The notes under the pieces were generated by a model. The model worked only from the letters and a program-made list of their open reading frames with translations, was not told the DNA's origin and did no database searches. Made by a program: the position numbers and the translations under genes. Source: Bacteroidota bacterium (GTDB lineage: Bacteria > Bacteroidota > Bacteroidia > B-17B0 > Aurantibacillaceae). Taken from it: a DNA stretch of 64,000 nt. Within the stretch, counting starts at the first letter, position 1; the number at the start of each line of letters is the position of its first letter. Positions 1 to 8,649 of this stretch are shown piece by piece. Location of the stretch: positions 28,888-92,887 of the forward strand of contig JAUXTT010000037.1 of assembly GCA_030684395.1 (NCBI GenBank), written 5' to 3'.

Positions 1-420
1 ATTCAAACAGTAGGTGAGTTGTGCTTATCTCCAATTGGTCTTTCATTAGTTGGTAAATTATCTCCTAAACGTTTTGCGTCATTGCTATATGGAGTTTTCT
101 TCCTTTCTAATGCTGCAGGTTATGCATTGGCAGGAACTTTAGGGGCAATACTTCCGGCAACTGGTGACAAATTTACAAAGGCTCAGGAATTAGGAATTGA
201 CCTTCAGGCTATACTCGACAAAAAAATTACTGCAACAGCTGATCAGTTGACAATTTTGGATAAAAATCAGATCAACGCATCAAATCCGGTTTTCTGTGGT
301 ATGGAGATTCATAACCTGTTTGAGTTTTTCATGGTATTTGTAATACTTTGTGGTGCAGCTTCATTGATTCTTATGGCTCTTACTCCAATGTTGAAAAAAA
401 TGATGCACGGAGTAAAATAA
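1..420 (+). CDS. POT/PTR peptide transporter, C-terminal fragment
   Basis: This is the last 139 residues of a proton-coupled oligopeptide transporter whose 5' part lies before the window. The frame is open from base 1. The opening residues GELCLSPIGLSLVGKLSP match the same region of the next gene (GELCLSPIGMSVMTKLSP), so the two are tandem paralogues. Two hydrophobic segments are visible, near residues 28-45 and 107-130, and the protein ends in a short basic tail (KKMMHGVK) like its neighbour (KKLMGGVK). The family imports di- and tripeptides across the inner membrane using the proton gradient. Only 4 bases separate its stop from the next start, so the two are probably co-transcribed. Confidence 0.9.
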   Translation: MQTVGELCLSPIGLSLVGKLSPKRFASLLYGVFFLSNAAGYALAGTLGAILPATGDKFTKAQELGIDLQAILDKKITATADQLTILDKNQINASNPVFCGMEIHNLFEFFMVFVILCGAASLILMALTPMLKKMMHGVK

Positions 421-424
421 CCTT

Positions 425-1939
425 ATGTCAGCAACCGACACTTCATTAGAAGAAATACAAAATTTTAAAGGCAAGTACCCAAAACAATTGTGGTACTTGT
501 TTTTTAGCGAAATGTGGGAACGTTTTAGTTTCTATGGTATGCGTGGAATGCTGGTTGTTTTTATGACCACTAAGCTTGCTATGAACGAAGAAGTTGCCAA
601 TCTGCAATACGGAGCAACTCAGGCATTTGTTTACGCTTTTACTTTTATTGGAGGCTTGTTTGCTGATCGTATTTTGGGTTATCGTAAATCACTTTTCTGG
701 GGCGGATTACTCATGATTGTAGGAAGTATCATTCTTGCAATTGATCCACAACGTTTGTTTTTCTTAGGTATTGCTTTTAATATTATCGGAACCGGTTTCT
801 TTAAACCAAATATCTCAACTATGGTTGGCCGCTTGTATAGAGATGGTGATTCAAGAACAGATGCCGGTTTCTCTTTGTTTTATATGGGTGTAAATGTGGG
901 CGCATTGATCGGAGGATATTTATGTATAGCAGTGGCAAATGGATCTATGTTGAGTTCACTTGTCCCTGAAGCACTACGATGGAATGTAGCATTTGGATTA
1001 GCTTCTATAGTTATGATTGTGAGTTTGCTTACGTTTGTCAGAACTCAAAAAAGTTTAGGAAGTATAGGCCTTTCTCCTTTGATGAATATTAATGTAACCC
1101 GCCGTAAAATTTTTGAATTTGCGACTTATGCGGCATCATTAGCTGTTATTCCTTTTATCATATTGCTGGTTTCTAATTCGCAGTACACTGATATTTTTAT
1201 GTTCATTATTGGCCCGTGTGCATTGGCTTATTTTCTTTTTGAAATGAGAAACTATACCTGGCAGGAAAACAAAAAAATTGTAGCAGCCTTGATCTTTATT
1301 TTATTCTCTATTTTTTTCTGGGCATTCTTCGAACAGAGCGGAGGTTCCTTGAGTTTGTTTGCTGCAAATAACCTGGACAACAAGTTGCTTGGTATTCCTC
1401 TCGATCCTAATGGGGTAAACAATTCAGCTAATTCATTATTTGTAATTGTGTTCGCAGCGCTGCTTGGACTATTATGGATTTGGATGAGTAAAAAGAAAAT
1501 TGAACCCAATACGATAGTTAAATTCGGGCTAGGATTTTTGTTTTTGGCGGGTGGTTTTTATGTATTTTACTTCACAAAATTTTTTGCTAATGCTAATGGA
1601 TTCACATCCCTGAATGTATTTACCTTTGGTTGGTTCATTATAACATTCGGAGAATTGTGTTTGTCTCCTATTGGAATGTCGGTAATGACCAAACTCTCCC
1701 CACAAAAACTGCAAGCTGGTATGATGGGAATGTGGTTTTTGGCAAGCGCATACGGACAGTATTTTGCAGGTCTGCTGGGAGCCAATATTGCAAAGGCATC
1801 TGAGAATGCAAGCAATCTGGATAAACTAAATGTGTACGCGGATGGCTACAAGCAATTGGGATTGTATGCTTTAATTGCCGGACTAGTTTTAATTCTGATC
1901 TCACCTTTGATCAAGAAGTTGATGGGAGGAGTGAAGTAG
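425..1939 (+). CDS. POT/PTR family peptide:proton symporter
   Basis: This 504-residue major facilitator protein of the POT family should import di/tripeptides with protons. The family signature ExxERF is at residues 29-34 (EMWERF), followed by SFYGMRGML in TM1. A second typical signature, GTGFFKPNISTMVG, lies near residues 121-134 and GELCLSPIGMSV near 410. Hydrophobicity fits 12 or more membrane spans and the length is normal. It follows a tandem paralogue after only 4 bases, so the pair looks like a local duplication. Substrate range cannot be read from sequence. Confidence 0.93.
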   Translation: MSATDTSLEEIQNFKGKYPKQLWYLFFSEMWERFSFYGMRGMLVVFMTTKLAMNEEVANLQYGATQAFVYAFTFIGGLFADRILGYRKSLFWGGLLMIVGSIILAIDPQRLFFLGIAFNIIGTGFFKPNISTMVGRLYRDGDSRTDAGFSLFYMGVNVGALIGGYLCIAVANGSMLSSLVPEALRWNVAFGLASIVMIVSLLTFVRTQKSLGSIGLSPLMNINVTRRKIFEFATYAASLAVIPFIILLVSNSQYTDIFMFIIGPCALAYFLFEMRNYTWQENKKIVAALIFILFSIFFWAFFEQSGGSLSLFAANNLDNKLLGIPLDPNGVNNSANSLFVIVFAALLGLLWIWMSKKKIEPNTIVKFGLGFLFLAGGFYVFYFTKFFANANGFTSLNVFTFGWFIITFGELCLSPIGMSVMTKLSPQKLQAGMMGMWFLASAYGQYFAGLLGANIAKASENASNLDKLNVYADGYKQLGLYALIAGLVLILISPLIKKLMGGVK

Positions 1940-1942
1940 AAA

Positions 1943-2007
1943 TGTTTGATTTTAGATATATGATTTCTGATATGTTGGGATTTAGTATTTAAATCAGATA
2001 TCAAACA
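1943..2007. terminator. Inverted repeat between convergent genes
   Basis: TGTTTGAT at 1943-1950 pairs with ATCAAACA at 2000-2007. Further partial complementarity lies inside (ATGATTT against AAATCAG). It occupies the gap between the convergent POT and adenosyltransferase genes, so a bidirectional terminator is plausible. The stem is AT-rich and has no clean T-run. Confidence 0.35.
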
Positions 2008-2021
2008 TCACCCATCAAAAA

Positions 2022-2576
2022 TTACATTCGGGGTTTCCACTTGATCTCGTCAGCCTTCAGATCCATGGCAAGTTTACGTGATAACACAAATAAGTAATCT
2101 GATAAACGGTTCAGGTATTTGTAAAGAATCTCAGCTACCTTTTCGTTCTCAGCTAATTTAAGCGTAGCACGTTCTGCTCTTCTGCAAACACATCTTGCCA
2201 AATGACAGTAAGAAACCGTTGTGTGTCCGCCCGGTAAAACAAAGTTTTTCATTTCGGGTAGAACTTCATCCATTTTATCTATCTCTTTTTCCAACAGCGT
2301 AATATCTTCTTCTTTTATCTCCGGCAGTTTCATTTTACTTTTCACAGGATCTGCAGCAAGTAATGACCCTAAAGTAAATAATCTGTCCTGAACTTCTATT
2401 AAAATGGTTTTAGTCTGCGCATCAATTTCCTGATCCCTAATCAAACCTACAAAAGAATTTAACTCATCCACAGTTCCGTAAGCTTCAATACGAATATGAT
2501 GCTTTGGAAGCCTTGTTCCACCTATTAAAGAGGTTTGACCTTTATCTCCCGTTTTTGTATAAACTTTAAATGCCAT
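2022..2576 (-). CDS. Cob(I)alamin adenosyltransferase, PduO type
   Basis: This 184-residue cytoplasmic enzyme transfers adenosyl from ATP to cob(I)alamin to make adenosylcobalamin. The N-terminal ATP-binding signature is clear: YTKTGDKGQTSLIGG near residues 6-20, followed by RIEAYGTVDELNS. The later NFVLPGG and CRRAER motifs are also present. Length and motif order are those of the PduO/MMAB family. Its start overlaps the stop of the upstream TonB receptor gene by one base (TAATG), implying translational coupling, so the receptor may take up a corrinoid. Methylmalonyl-CoA mutase, which needs this cofactor, is encoded 6 kb away. Confidence 0.93.
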   Translation of the reverse strand: MAFKVYTKTGDKGQTSLIGGTRLPKHHIRIEAYGTVDELNSFVGLIRDQEIDAQTKTILIEVQDRLFTLGSLLAADPVKSKMKLPEIKEEDITLLEKEIDKMDEVLPEMKNFVLPGGHTTVSYCHLARCVCRRAERATLKLAENEKVAEILYKYLNRLSDYLFVLSRKLAMDLKADEIKWKPRM

Positions 2577-4909
2577 TAAAAAGTTAAGTTGAAATTGAGG
2601 TTAGGTAAAAATGGCAACTGATTTTTACGTTTTTGAGTGATACGATCGAAGTAGAATATGTTTGCTCTGTCATATGCATTGGATACACCTAAGTTTATTT
2701 CCATCAATATTTTATCTGTCCATGCGTATTTAAATTTCACCCCAAGATCCAACCGATGATATTGTGGTAACCTTTTTGAGTTTAACTCGCCCGGAATATA
2801 CCCAACGCTTCCATTAGAAGTTGTATAATCCTGATCAATATCTCCATTCAAATTTAGTTTAGGATAATATCCTGCAGTTGGTGTAAAGGGGAAGCCACTT
2901 CCGTAGTTCCAACGGGCATTTGCTTCCCATCGTTTTTTCTTACCGAAGGTATATGAGGTAACTACATTAACGTTATGTCTTCTATCCCAGATAGGATTGT
3001 ATTCTCTTATTCCATCCCAACGTTTGTTGAATCCTAAAGAGTAGGTTGTCCATATATAAAAACGTTTTCTGTCGTATTTAAGAACGAAATCCAAACCTTT
3101 TGCCCAGCCTGTTTCTACAATAAAATCTTTTTTCTGAGCATCAGGAAAACTTGTGTGCGCAGGATCGTCTTCGTATATTTTATCTCTGTTTATGTTAGTT
3201 AGGTGAGTAAACCATTTTTTATAAGCTTCAATGTTAATTTCAAAGTACTTGAAAAGATCAAACTCAACACCGCCAACTGCATGTACCGACTTTTGAAGCT
3301 TCGTGTTTAATTCTTTTTCTTCGGCTCCCGGTTTTGGAGTGTAAGTCTCCTGGAGATTTTCAGGGCCTGATAAGAAACCATAAAACAAGTTTACAATATC
3401 TCTGTCTGAATTAGCAGCAATAAGATTTTGAGAATACACACCGCCGGCCATTTTAAAACGAATAGTTTTTTTCATGTTGTACTTCATTGAGAAACGCGGC
3501 TCAGGAGAAATATTGGATAAGGAAGCGTAATAATGTAAGCGGAAACTTGGTTCGATTACAAATTTTTTGTTTTTAGATAAATGCTTGTATTTTAAAAAAC
3601 CTCCGATTTCAGTAGTATTCTCTTCTTGCTCTATTTTACTTCCAAATTCGTTGAAAAATTTGAAACCAGTTTTGAAGCCAATCATTTCAAAGCCATACTT
3701 AACTTCATCTTTCCCGATAAAATTAGTGAATTTCAATCCAAGATTGAAACCGTTGATATCACTTGTTTTTGGAATGGTATCGGATGAACTTTGAGCACTG
3801 ATCTTATATTGAGAATAAGCAAAATTACCCTCAACCAATGTGTTTGAACTTGGAGGAATGATAATGAAGTTGGTTCCTCCACCGAATGAGTTCCATTTGA
3901 AATTAGCGATGTCAACATACTTTACAAAATCCGAAAAATTATATCCGAACACATTCAATTTACTTCCATTGCTCGCGTTAAAAGAAATTTTTCCGTATAA
4001 ATCTGTAAAGCCAAAAGGTAAACCACTTGTATCAGCATATCTGTAAAGCACTTTAGAAGTTTGAGGAAGGTAAGATTGTTTACCTGAAAACAAATATGAA
4101 ATACTTCCCTTCCCATTTTCTTTAAGCTTTAGAAGTGGCCCTTCTATTAACAACTTAGCTCCAAAGGTAGAAGCAGAAATTTTCCCTTCCATACGTTTTT
4201 TATTTCCGTCACGAGTTGTGATATCCATGATAGATGAAATTCTTCCTCCGTATTCGGCGCCAAATCCACCGGTGTAAACATCTGCATTACGAATGATATC
4301 ATTATCAAAAACAGAGAATAACCCAATTGAGTGAAATGGGTTGTAAACAATCATCCCATCCAATAGCACTTTATTTTGAACGGGAGTTCCTCCGCGAATA
4401 TATAACTGCCCACCCTGATCACCTGTAAATACAACCCCCGGAAGCACCTGCATGTATTGGGCAAGATCAGGTTCACCAATACTTGGTAATTTATTGATGA
4501 TAATCGGATCGATTTTATTTACCGATACTTTGGTGTCTTCAATTTTTGTTTGTTGATCAGCACTTACGGTATATTCTTCTAACTGAACAGCACCTTTCGT
4601 AAGATAAAATTTTTTGTTTGTGATGTCTCCTGCCTTTACAGTAACTACTTCTTGCAAGGTATCATAGCCTAAAAAGGAAATGGTTAGCGTATAAGTACCT
4701 GCAGGTATCTTAGTGATAGAGAAAAAACCATTAATATCTGTAGAAGCACCAATGGTTGTTCCTTTCATATAAACGTTAGTAAATAACACAGGTTCACCAT
4801 CATCTTTGGTGTAAACAAAACCTCTCACATTTGCACCACTTTGCGCAAATAAGGAAGAACCTGAAATTAAATAAATGGAAAATATAATAATTAGACGAAT
4901 CAGCTTCAT
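2576..4909 (-). CDS. TonB-dependent outer membrane receptor
   Basis: This 777-residue outer membrane receptor has a signal peptide (MKLIRLIIIFSIYLISGSSLFAQ). A carboxypeptidase-regulatory-like domain follows at about residues 28-110 (VRGFVYTKDDGEPVLFTNVYMKG), then a plug domain (LAQYMQVLPGVVFTGDQGGQLYIRGG) and a long beta-barrel. The start is set at 4909: the frame opens upstream at 4972, but a -7 box (TAAATTTG on the minus strand, 4933-4940) lies between, so only the 4909 ATG would be transcribed. It overlaps the cobalamin adenosyltransferase gene by one base. A corrinoid ligand is an inference from that coupling alone. The barrel is shorter than in SusC proteins and no SusD partner is present. 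Confidence 0.9.
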   Translation of the reverse strand: MKLIRLIIIFSIYLISGSSLFAQSGANVRGFVYTKDDGEPVLFTNVYMKGTTIGASTDINGFFSITKIPAGTYTLTISFLGYDTLQEVVTVKAGDITNKKFYLTKGAVQLEEYTVSADQQTKIEDTKVSVNKIDPIIINKLPSIGEPDLAQYMQVLPGVVFTGDQGGQLYIRGGTPVQNKVLLDGMIVYNPFHSIGLFSVFDNDIIRNADVYTGGFGAEYGGRISSIMDITTRDGNKKRMEGKISASTFGAKLLIEGPLLKLKENGKGSISYLFSGKQSYLPQTSKVLYRYADTSGLPFGFTDLYGKISFNASNGSKLNVFGYNFSDFVKYVDIANFKWNSFGGGTNFIIIPPSSNTLVEGNFAYSQYKISAQSSSDTIPKTSDINGFNLGLKFTNFIGKDEVKYGFEMIGFKTGFKFFNEFGSKIEQEENTTEIGGFLKYKHLSKNKKFVIEPSFRLHYYASLSNISPEPRFSMKYNMKKTIRFKMAGGVYSQNLIAANSDRDIVNLFYGFLSGPENLQETYTPKPGAEEKELNTKLQKSVHAVGGVEFDLFKYFEINIEAYKKWFTHLTNINRDKIYEDDPAHTSFPDAQKKDFIVETGWAKGLDFVLKYDRKRFYIWTTYSLGFNKRWDGIREYNPIWDRRHNVNVVTSYTFGKKKRWEANARWNYGSGFPFTPTAGYYPKLNLNGDIDQDYTTSNGSVGYIPGELNSKRLPQYHRLDLGVKFKYAWTDKILMEINLGVSNAYDRANIFYFDRITQKRKNQLPFLPNLNFNLTF

Positions 4910-4932
4910 AATGGTTTTAATATCTAAGAGGG

Positions 4933-4940
4933 CAAATTTA
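4933..4940 (-). promoter_or_regulatory. -7 box of the TonB receptor gene
   Basis: On the minus strand this reads TAAATTTG, a perfect Bacteroidota -7 element (TAnnTTTG). It sits 23 bases upstream of the ATG at 4909 and fixes that codon as the start. Confidence 0.55.
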
Positions 4941-5110
4941 GCATTTTTTAGCCCGAAACCGCACCCAAACACCTACTTTTAGATAAGTGGTTAGAATGAC
5001 TTAGTAAATGGTTGGTTTAATGGATTTAAAATGTTAAAAAGTACTTGAGAAGCGCCCATTATTATTGAATTTTCTTTCGTTTTTTTGCAGCCGAAACAGT
5101 AATTGATTTG

Positions 5111-6268
5111 ATGAGAAAGAAGATTACCCTTTTGTTGGGGATTATAATAAGTTTTGGAATTTATTCGTGTGGAACAGAACCGGATGTGGCAGAGCTGAAA
5201 ATTACAGAGGAAATTAAAAAGATAGAATTAACAAAAGCACAGAAAGAAACTGCCTATTGTTTGGATACTTTTTTTGCCCGTCTTGCTCATAACAATGAAT
5301 TTAACGGAAATGTGCTTATAGCTAAACATGATACCGTGATCTTTAAAAAGAGCTACGGTAAAAGTGATTTTTCTTCCAAGGCAAGCTTAACTGATTCTTC
5401 TCTTTTTCAACTTGCTTCAGTATCCAAAACATTTACTGCTTGTTTAACCCTGCAACTGGTTGAGCAAAAGAAACTGGATCTGGAAGATGATGTAAGAAAG
5501 TACCTGCATGGTTTTCCTTATGAAGGCATAACAATTAAATCGCTGCTTTCACATCGTTCAGGTTTATTCAATTACATTTATTTTTGTTCAGACACCATAG
5601 AAGATAAAACCACCAAACTCAATAATGAAGATGTATTTCGATTGGTTTGTTGTGGAAAGCCTGCGCCGTATATGAAACCCGGGCAACAATTTAATTACAA
5701 TAATACCAATTATATGTTGTTGGCCTTGATAGCTGAAAAAGCTACGGGTAAAGGATTTAAGGCTTTGTTAAAAGAAAATATTTTCGATAAATGCAAAATG
5801 ATTTCTACTTTTTTTGTAGATGAATTGGGTGGGAAAAACAATGTATGCAAGGGTTATACTTTTTCGTTACGCGAAGTAGAAGGAGATATGTTTGATCATG
5901 TATGGGGTGATAAAGGTATTTATACAACAAGCGGCGACCTTTTTCTTTTTGAAGAAGCATACTTTTCCGGGAAACTGATCTCTACAAAGATGATGGAACA
6001 AGCACTGCAACCTTACAGCGATGAACGCAAACTGAACAATTACGGTTTTGGCTGGAGAATGAAGAATTTTAATTCTGATGAAAAACTAATTTATCATAAT
6101 GGTTGGTGGCATGGTTTCCGAACTGCTTTGCAGCGTAGGTTAAAAGACGGAACGGTAATTATTATTCTAAGCAACCGCCTAAATAAATCAGTTTACCACA
6201 CATGGAAGATCTTTAATTGCATTGATGGTAAGGTTATTGAAGAGAAAGAAGAAGAAGGGGAGGAGTAA
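5111..6268 (+). CDS. Serine hydrolase of the class C beta-lactamase / PBP4* family, lipoprotein
   Basis: This 385-residue predicted lipoprotein has a short signal peptide ending in IYSC, with the lipidated Cys at 20. The catalytic SxxK motif is SVSK at residues 103-106, the YxN motif is YNN at 196-198, and a C-terminal HNGWWHG segment occupies the third-motif position. These are the active-site elements of serine beta-lactamases, D-aminopeptidases and PBP4*-like esterases. The substrate is not predictable, and many such proteins are not beta-lactamases. The ATG at 5111 is preferred over the TTG just before it. It is transcribed alone and converges on the next gene. Confidence 0.85.
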   Translation: MRKKITLLLGIIISFGIYSCGTEPDVAELKITEEIKKIELTKAQKETAYCLDTFFARLAHNNEFNGNVLIAKHDTVIFKKSYGKSDFSSKASLTDSSLFQLASVSKTFTACLTLQLVEQKKLDLEDDVRKYLHGFPYEGITIKSLLSHRSGLFNYIYFCSDTIEDKTTKLNNEDVFRLVCCGKPAPYMKPGQQFNYNNTNYMLLALIAEKATGKGFKALLKENIFDKCKMISTFFVDELGGKNNVCKGYTFSLREVEGDMFDHVWGDKGIYTTSGDLFLFEEAYFSGKLISTKMMEQALQPYSDERKLNNYGFGWRMKNFNSDEKLIYHNGWWHGFRTALQRRLKDGTVIIILSNRLNKSVYHTWKIFNCIDGKVIEEKEEEGEE

Positions 6269-6282
6269 GGTGATCAAAGAAG

Positions 6283-6684
6283 TTATTTCTGCGTAATCTT
6301 TCGATAAGCCACTTCGTCTCCATACTCAATGAAATCTTTGTGATGATGAGGTTCCATAAATTCAGGGTCTTTTTGATGTTTTATTCCACACCAGTATTTT
6401 TCTGTTTCGCCTGCAATTGCTGCAGTATAGTGTAATACACCATTTGCATAACCGCAATACATACAATTCACTTTTTCTACTATGTTTAAATAGGATAATT
6501 TGTGCCTGTCTATCTTAATGTATTTCTTTCTTCTTACATAAGGAATATCATATGCTGCAAAACAAATGCGATGGTATATTTCTACCCACACATCGAGTAT
6601 AATTACCGGGACAATTAAGCTATAGATAAATGGCATTACAAGGATGTGATAAAGCAAACGGTCTTTGTTTTGTTGAGATTTCAT
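6283..6684 (-). CDS. Conserved hypothetical membrane-anchored protein with Cys motif
   Basis: I do not recognise a named family for this 133-residue protein. One hydrophobic span (about residues 11-33, rich in I/V/L) is followed by a basic stretch (VRRKKYIKIDR) and a soluble C-terminal part. That part holds a CxxC pair (C74, C77, in CMYCGYANG), a further Cys at 99 (WCGIKH) and a histidine cluster (PHHHKDF). The layout suggests a metal-binding domain on the cytoplasmic side of the membrane. It converges with the serine hydrolase gene across 14 bases. Confidence 0.7.
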   Translation of the reverse strand: MKSQQNKDRLLYHILVMPFIYSLIVPVIILDVWVEIYHRICFAAYDIPYVRRKKYIKIDRHKLSYLNIVEKVNCMYCGYANGVLHYTAAIAGETEKYWCGIKHQKDPEFMEPHHHKDFIEYGDEVAYRKITQK

Positions 6685-6839
6685 AAGTTTATACCTGATT
6701 CAATTGAATAATAGAAATTGTTTTGATGAGGAACCAAAATTAGAAATTTGCACAAATTACAGATAAGCTAAAAAGGGCTTCTAGCTTATTTCGAATCAGA
6801 TAGGCTAAATGGGGTTAGGAAGAGGTGTGCACCTCTATT

Positions 6840-7139
6840 TTATGCGGCTTTACGATTGTATGCAAGTATGGATTTGAAATCAGTCTTCTTCGAATTTCTT
6901 TCTTCTTCCAAATCATAATCATCCTGTAAACCCAGCCAAAATTTCGGAGAGTTACCGAAGTAAAGAGATAATCTTAAAGCAGTATCAGCCGTAATTCTTC
7001 TGTTTCCTTTCAGAATTTCACTTACACGGGTTTGTGGAATGCCAATGTCTTTGGATAAACGATAAGCAGTTATTTCAAGAGGAATTAGAAACTCTTCCTG
7101 CAAAATTTCACCCGGATGTATGTTTTTTAATTTTGACAT
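6840..7139 (-). CDS. higA: HigA-type antitoxin, XRE-family HTH
   Basis: This 99-residue DNA-binding protein starts with the HigA signature MSKLKNIHPGEILQEEFL. A helix-turn-helix follows at about residues 22-60 (AYRLSKDIGIPQTRVSEILKGNRRITADTALRLSLYFG), then FWLGLQDDYDLE. HigA antitoxins neutralise the HigB mRNA interferase and repress their own operon. An AAGGAAGG sequence lies just upstream of the ATG and is a good ribosome binding site. The gene follows the HigB remnant by 11 bases in the usual toxin-first order. Because the toxin lacks its 5' half, this copy may be an orphan. Confidence 0.9.
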   Translation of the reverse strand: MSKLKNIHPGEILQEEFLIPLEITAYRLSKDIGIPQTRVSEILKGNRRITADTALRLSLYFGNSPKFWLGLQDDYDLEEERNSKKTDFKSILAYNRKAA

Positions 7140-7150
7140 TTTCCTTCCTT

Positions 7151-7345
7151 TTAATGATAATCTACTATTTCAACCTCTGATGCGTTTCCGTTACTCCATT
7201 TAAAAATGATTCTCCATTGGTTATTGATCCTTATGGAATAAAACTCTTTTAAATTCCCTTTTAGTTTCTCTAATCTGTTGGAAGGTGGAATCAGATGAGG
7301 AGTGATTTTACACCCCGATACTTTGCATTTGTTTTTGTTCCTCAA
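7151..7345 (-). pseudogene. higB: HigB toxin, 5'-truncated
   Basis: The readable frame gives 64 residues. The part from PPSNRLEKLKGNLKEF through YSIRINNQWRIIFKW to EVEIVDYH is the C-terminal half of a RelE/HigB mRNA interferase. Full-length HigB is about 92 residues. The N-terminal region with the first strand and helices is missing, and the residues before LIPPSNRL do not resemble the family. The bases upstream instead encode an unrelated short frame. I read this as a toxin that lost its start in a rearrangement, probably inactive. Confidence 0.7.
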
Positions 7346-7472
7346 GTAATCTTTTTAATTCTTTTAATTCTTCCTTGTCAACAACAAACGTTTTCGACCA
7401 TTTGTCATGCCAGTGACGTATGATGTTCTGAATTTTTTCTCCGTGAGATCTGTAATTTTTAGCATATTTCAA
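7308..7472 (-). CDS. Short uncharacterised ORF after the mutB 3'-end copy
   Basis: This is a 54-codon frame with a TTG start and no AUG option. It begins four bases after the stop of the duplicated mutB end. It encodes a charged helical peptide (KNYRSHGEKIQNIIRHWHDK, then a region rich in E, L and K) that looks protein-like in composition. It overlaps the truncated higB by 38 bases in another frame. It may be a small gene that once followed mutB, or the 3' piece of a larger lost gene. Confidence 0.3.
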   Translation of the reverse strand: MKYAKNYRSHGEKIQNIIRHWHDKWSKTFVVDKEELKELKRLLEEQKQMQSIGV

Positions 7473-7476
7473 TTTT

Positions 7477-7515
7477 TTATTCCATCAACTTCCGCAATAT
7501 TTCCTGAGCCGAAGT
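7477..7515 (-). repeat. Duplicated, diverged 3' end of mutB
   Basis: On the minus strand this encodes TSAQEILRKLME and a stop, nearly the same as the end of the intact mutase gene ([12 protein letters not shown] and stop, 8650-8688). 34 of 39 bases agree, including the 15 bases TTCCTGAGCCGAAGT (plus strand). Similarity stops abruptly after that block. The two copies flank 1134 bases that hold only the PDDEXK nuclease gene. Confidence 0.85.
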
Positions 7516-7535
7516 CCATTCAAATTTAGAAACTT

Positions 7536-8606
7536 CTAATCATTATCTTCAAACAATTCATGCAGTTTCTGTTGCAATATTTTTTTGTCAGGTAATTGGG
7601 TTTTGTATTCTGCAACCATTGTTGGAGAAAGGCTTCTACTCATTGCGTATTCTACAACTTCACTGTCTTTATCTTTGCAAAGTAATATCCCAATACTTGG
7701 ATTTTCATGTTGTTTTTTTACGTCCCTATCCAAGGCTTCTAAATAAAAATTTAACTGACCAAGTTGCTCCGGCTTGAATTTATCGGTTTTTAATTCAAAT
7801 GCAACTAAGCATTGCAAACCTCTATGATAAAACACCAAATCAATAAAAAAATCGCTTTTCCCTACCTGAACTTTAAATTCTTCACCAATGTACAAAAAGT
7901 CTTTGCCTAACTCAAGAATAAAATTCTTCATTTGTTTTATTAAACCTTTTTGTAAATCACTTTCTGTATGTGGTTCCGGAAGATTTAAGAATTCAAAAAC
8001 ATAGGTGTCTTTAAAAGCATTGGTGATTTCAGGGTGAAGATTATTTAATTGCGGAGAAGTCTTTTTATTCCCTAACATAGTTCTTTCAAACAGACCGCTA
8101 TTTATTTGTCGGTCTAATTCCTTTACACTATAATTTTCTTTTATTGTGAGTTTTAAGTAAAATTCTCTTTCGGTTGAAGTTTTGGTTCTTCCTATTAAAG
8201 TCAGGTGATGAGTCCAGCTTACCTGAGCTAGGATGGTCGTTCGTATATCACTGATTTCCAATTGTGTCATTGACAATGACACAATTTTATTTAATTGATT
8301 TTCAGTAACTTGTAATTGTGTCATCACTGGTGACACAATTGAGTCAGATGAGTAAATTTCGTAAAACTGTTTCATTCTATAAAGCCCTCTTCGATTAAAT
8401 CCTTTTAATTCGGGGTGGCTTTTTTGAATGTAATCCGCTAACTCATCAACTGTTTTTTCTCCCCAGTTAGACTCGCTTAATTGTTTATTTATGTAAGCAC
8501 CAACATTCCAATAAAGGTTAACCAATTCTACATTAACAGCTTTTATTGCATTATCTCTAGATTGCTTAATGAGAAATATGATGTTGGCAAAGTGTTTTTC
8601 GGTCAT
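7536..8606 (-). CDS. DUF1016 / YhcG-type PDDEXK nuclease
   Basis: This 356-residue protein has the DUF1016 N-terminal domain (residues 1-90, including LVNLYWNVGAYINKQL and GFNRRGLYRMKQFYE). Its C-terminal domain is PDDEXK-like, with the core residues in FFIDLVFYHR and VAFELKTDKF. It belongs to the YhcG family, found mainly in genomic islands and near restriction systems, with no settled role. It is flanked by two copies of the mutB 3' end, so it looks inserted there. A 29-residue stretch in the middle (near 95-120) carries two similar VMTQLQVTEN/SMTQLEISDI segments, a local duplication. Start chosen at the only ATG before the N-terminal domain. Confidence 0.88.
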   Translation of the reverse strand: MTEKHFANIIFLIKQSRDNAIKAVNVELVNLYWNVGAYINKQLSESNWGEKTVDELADYIQKSHPELKGFNRRGLYRMKQFYEIYSSDSIVSPVMTQLQVTENQLNKIVSLSMTQLEISDIRTTILAQVSWTHHLTLIGRTKTSTEREFYLKLTIKENYSVKELDRQINSGLFERTMLGNKKTSPQLNNLHPEITNAFKDTYVFEFLNLPEPHTESDLQKGLIKQMKNFILELGKDFLYIGEEFKVQVGKSDFFIDLVFYHRGLQCLVAFELKTDKFKPEQLGQLNFYLEALDRDVKKQHENPSIGILLCKDKDSEVVEYAMSRSLSPTMVAEYKTQLPDKKILQQKLHELFEDND

Positions 8607-8649
8607 AATTTCGGTTAGCAGTTTGGTTTTACTTTATATGTATCTCAAA

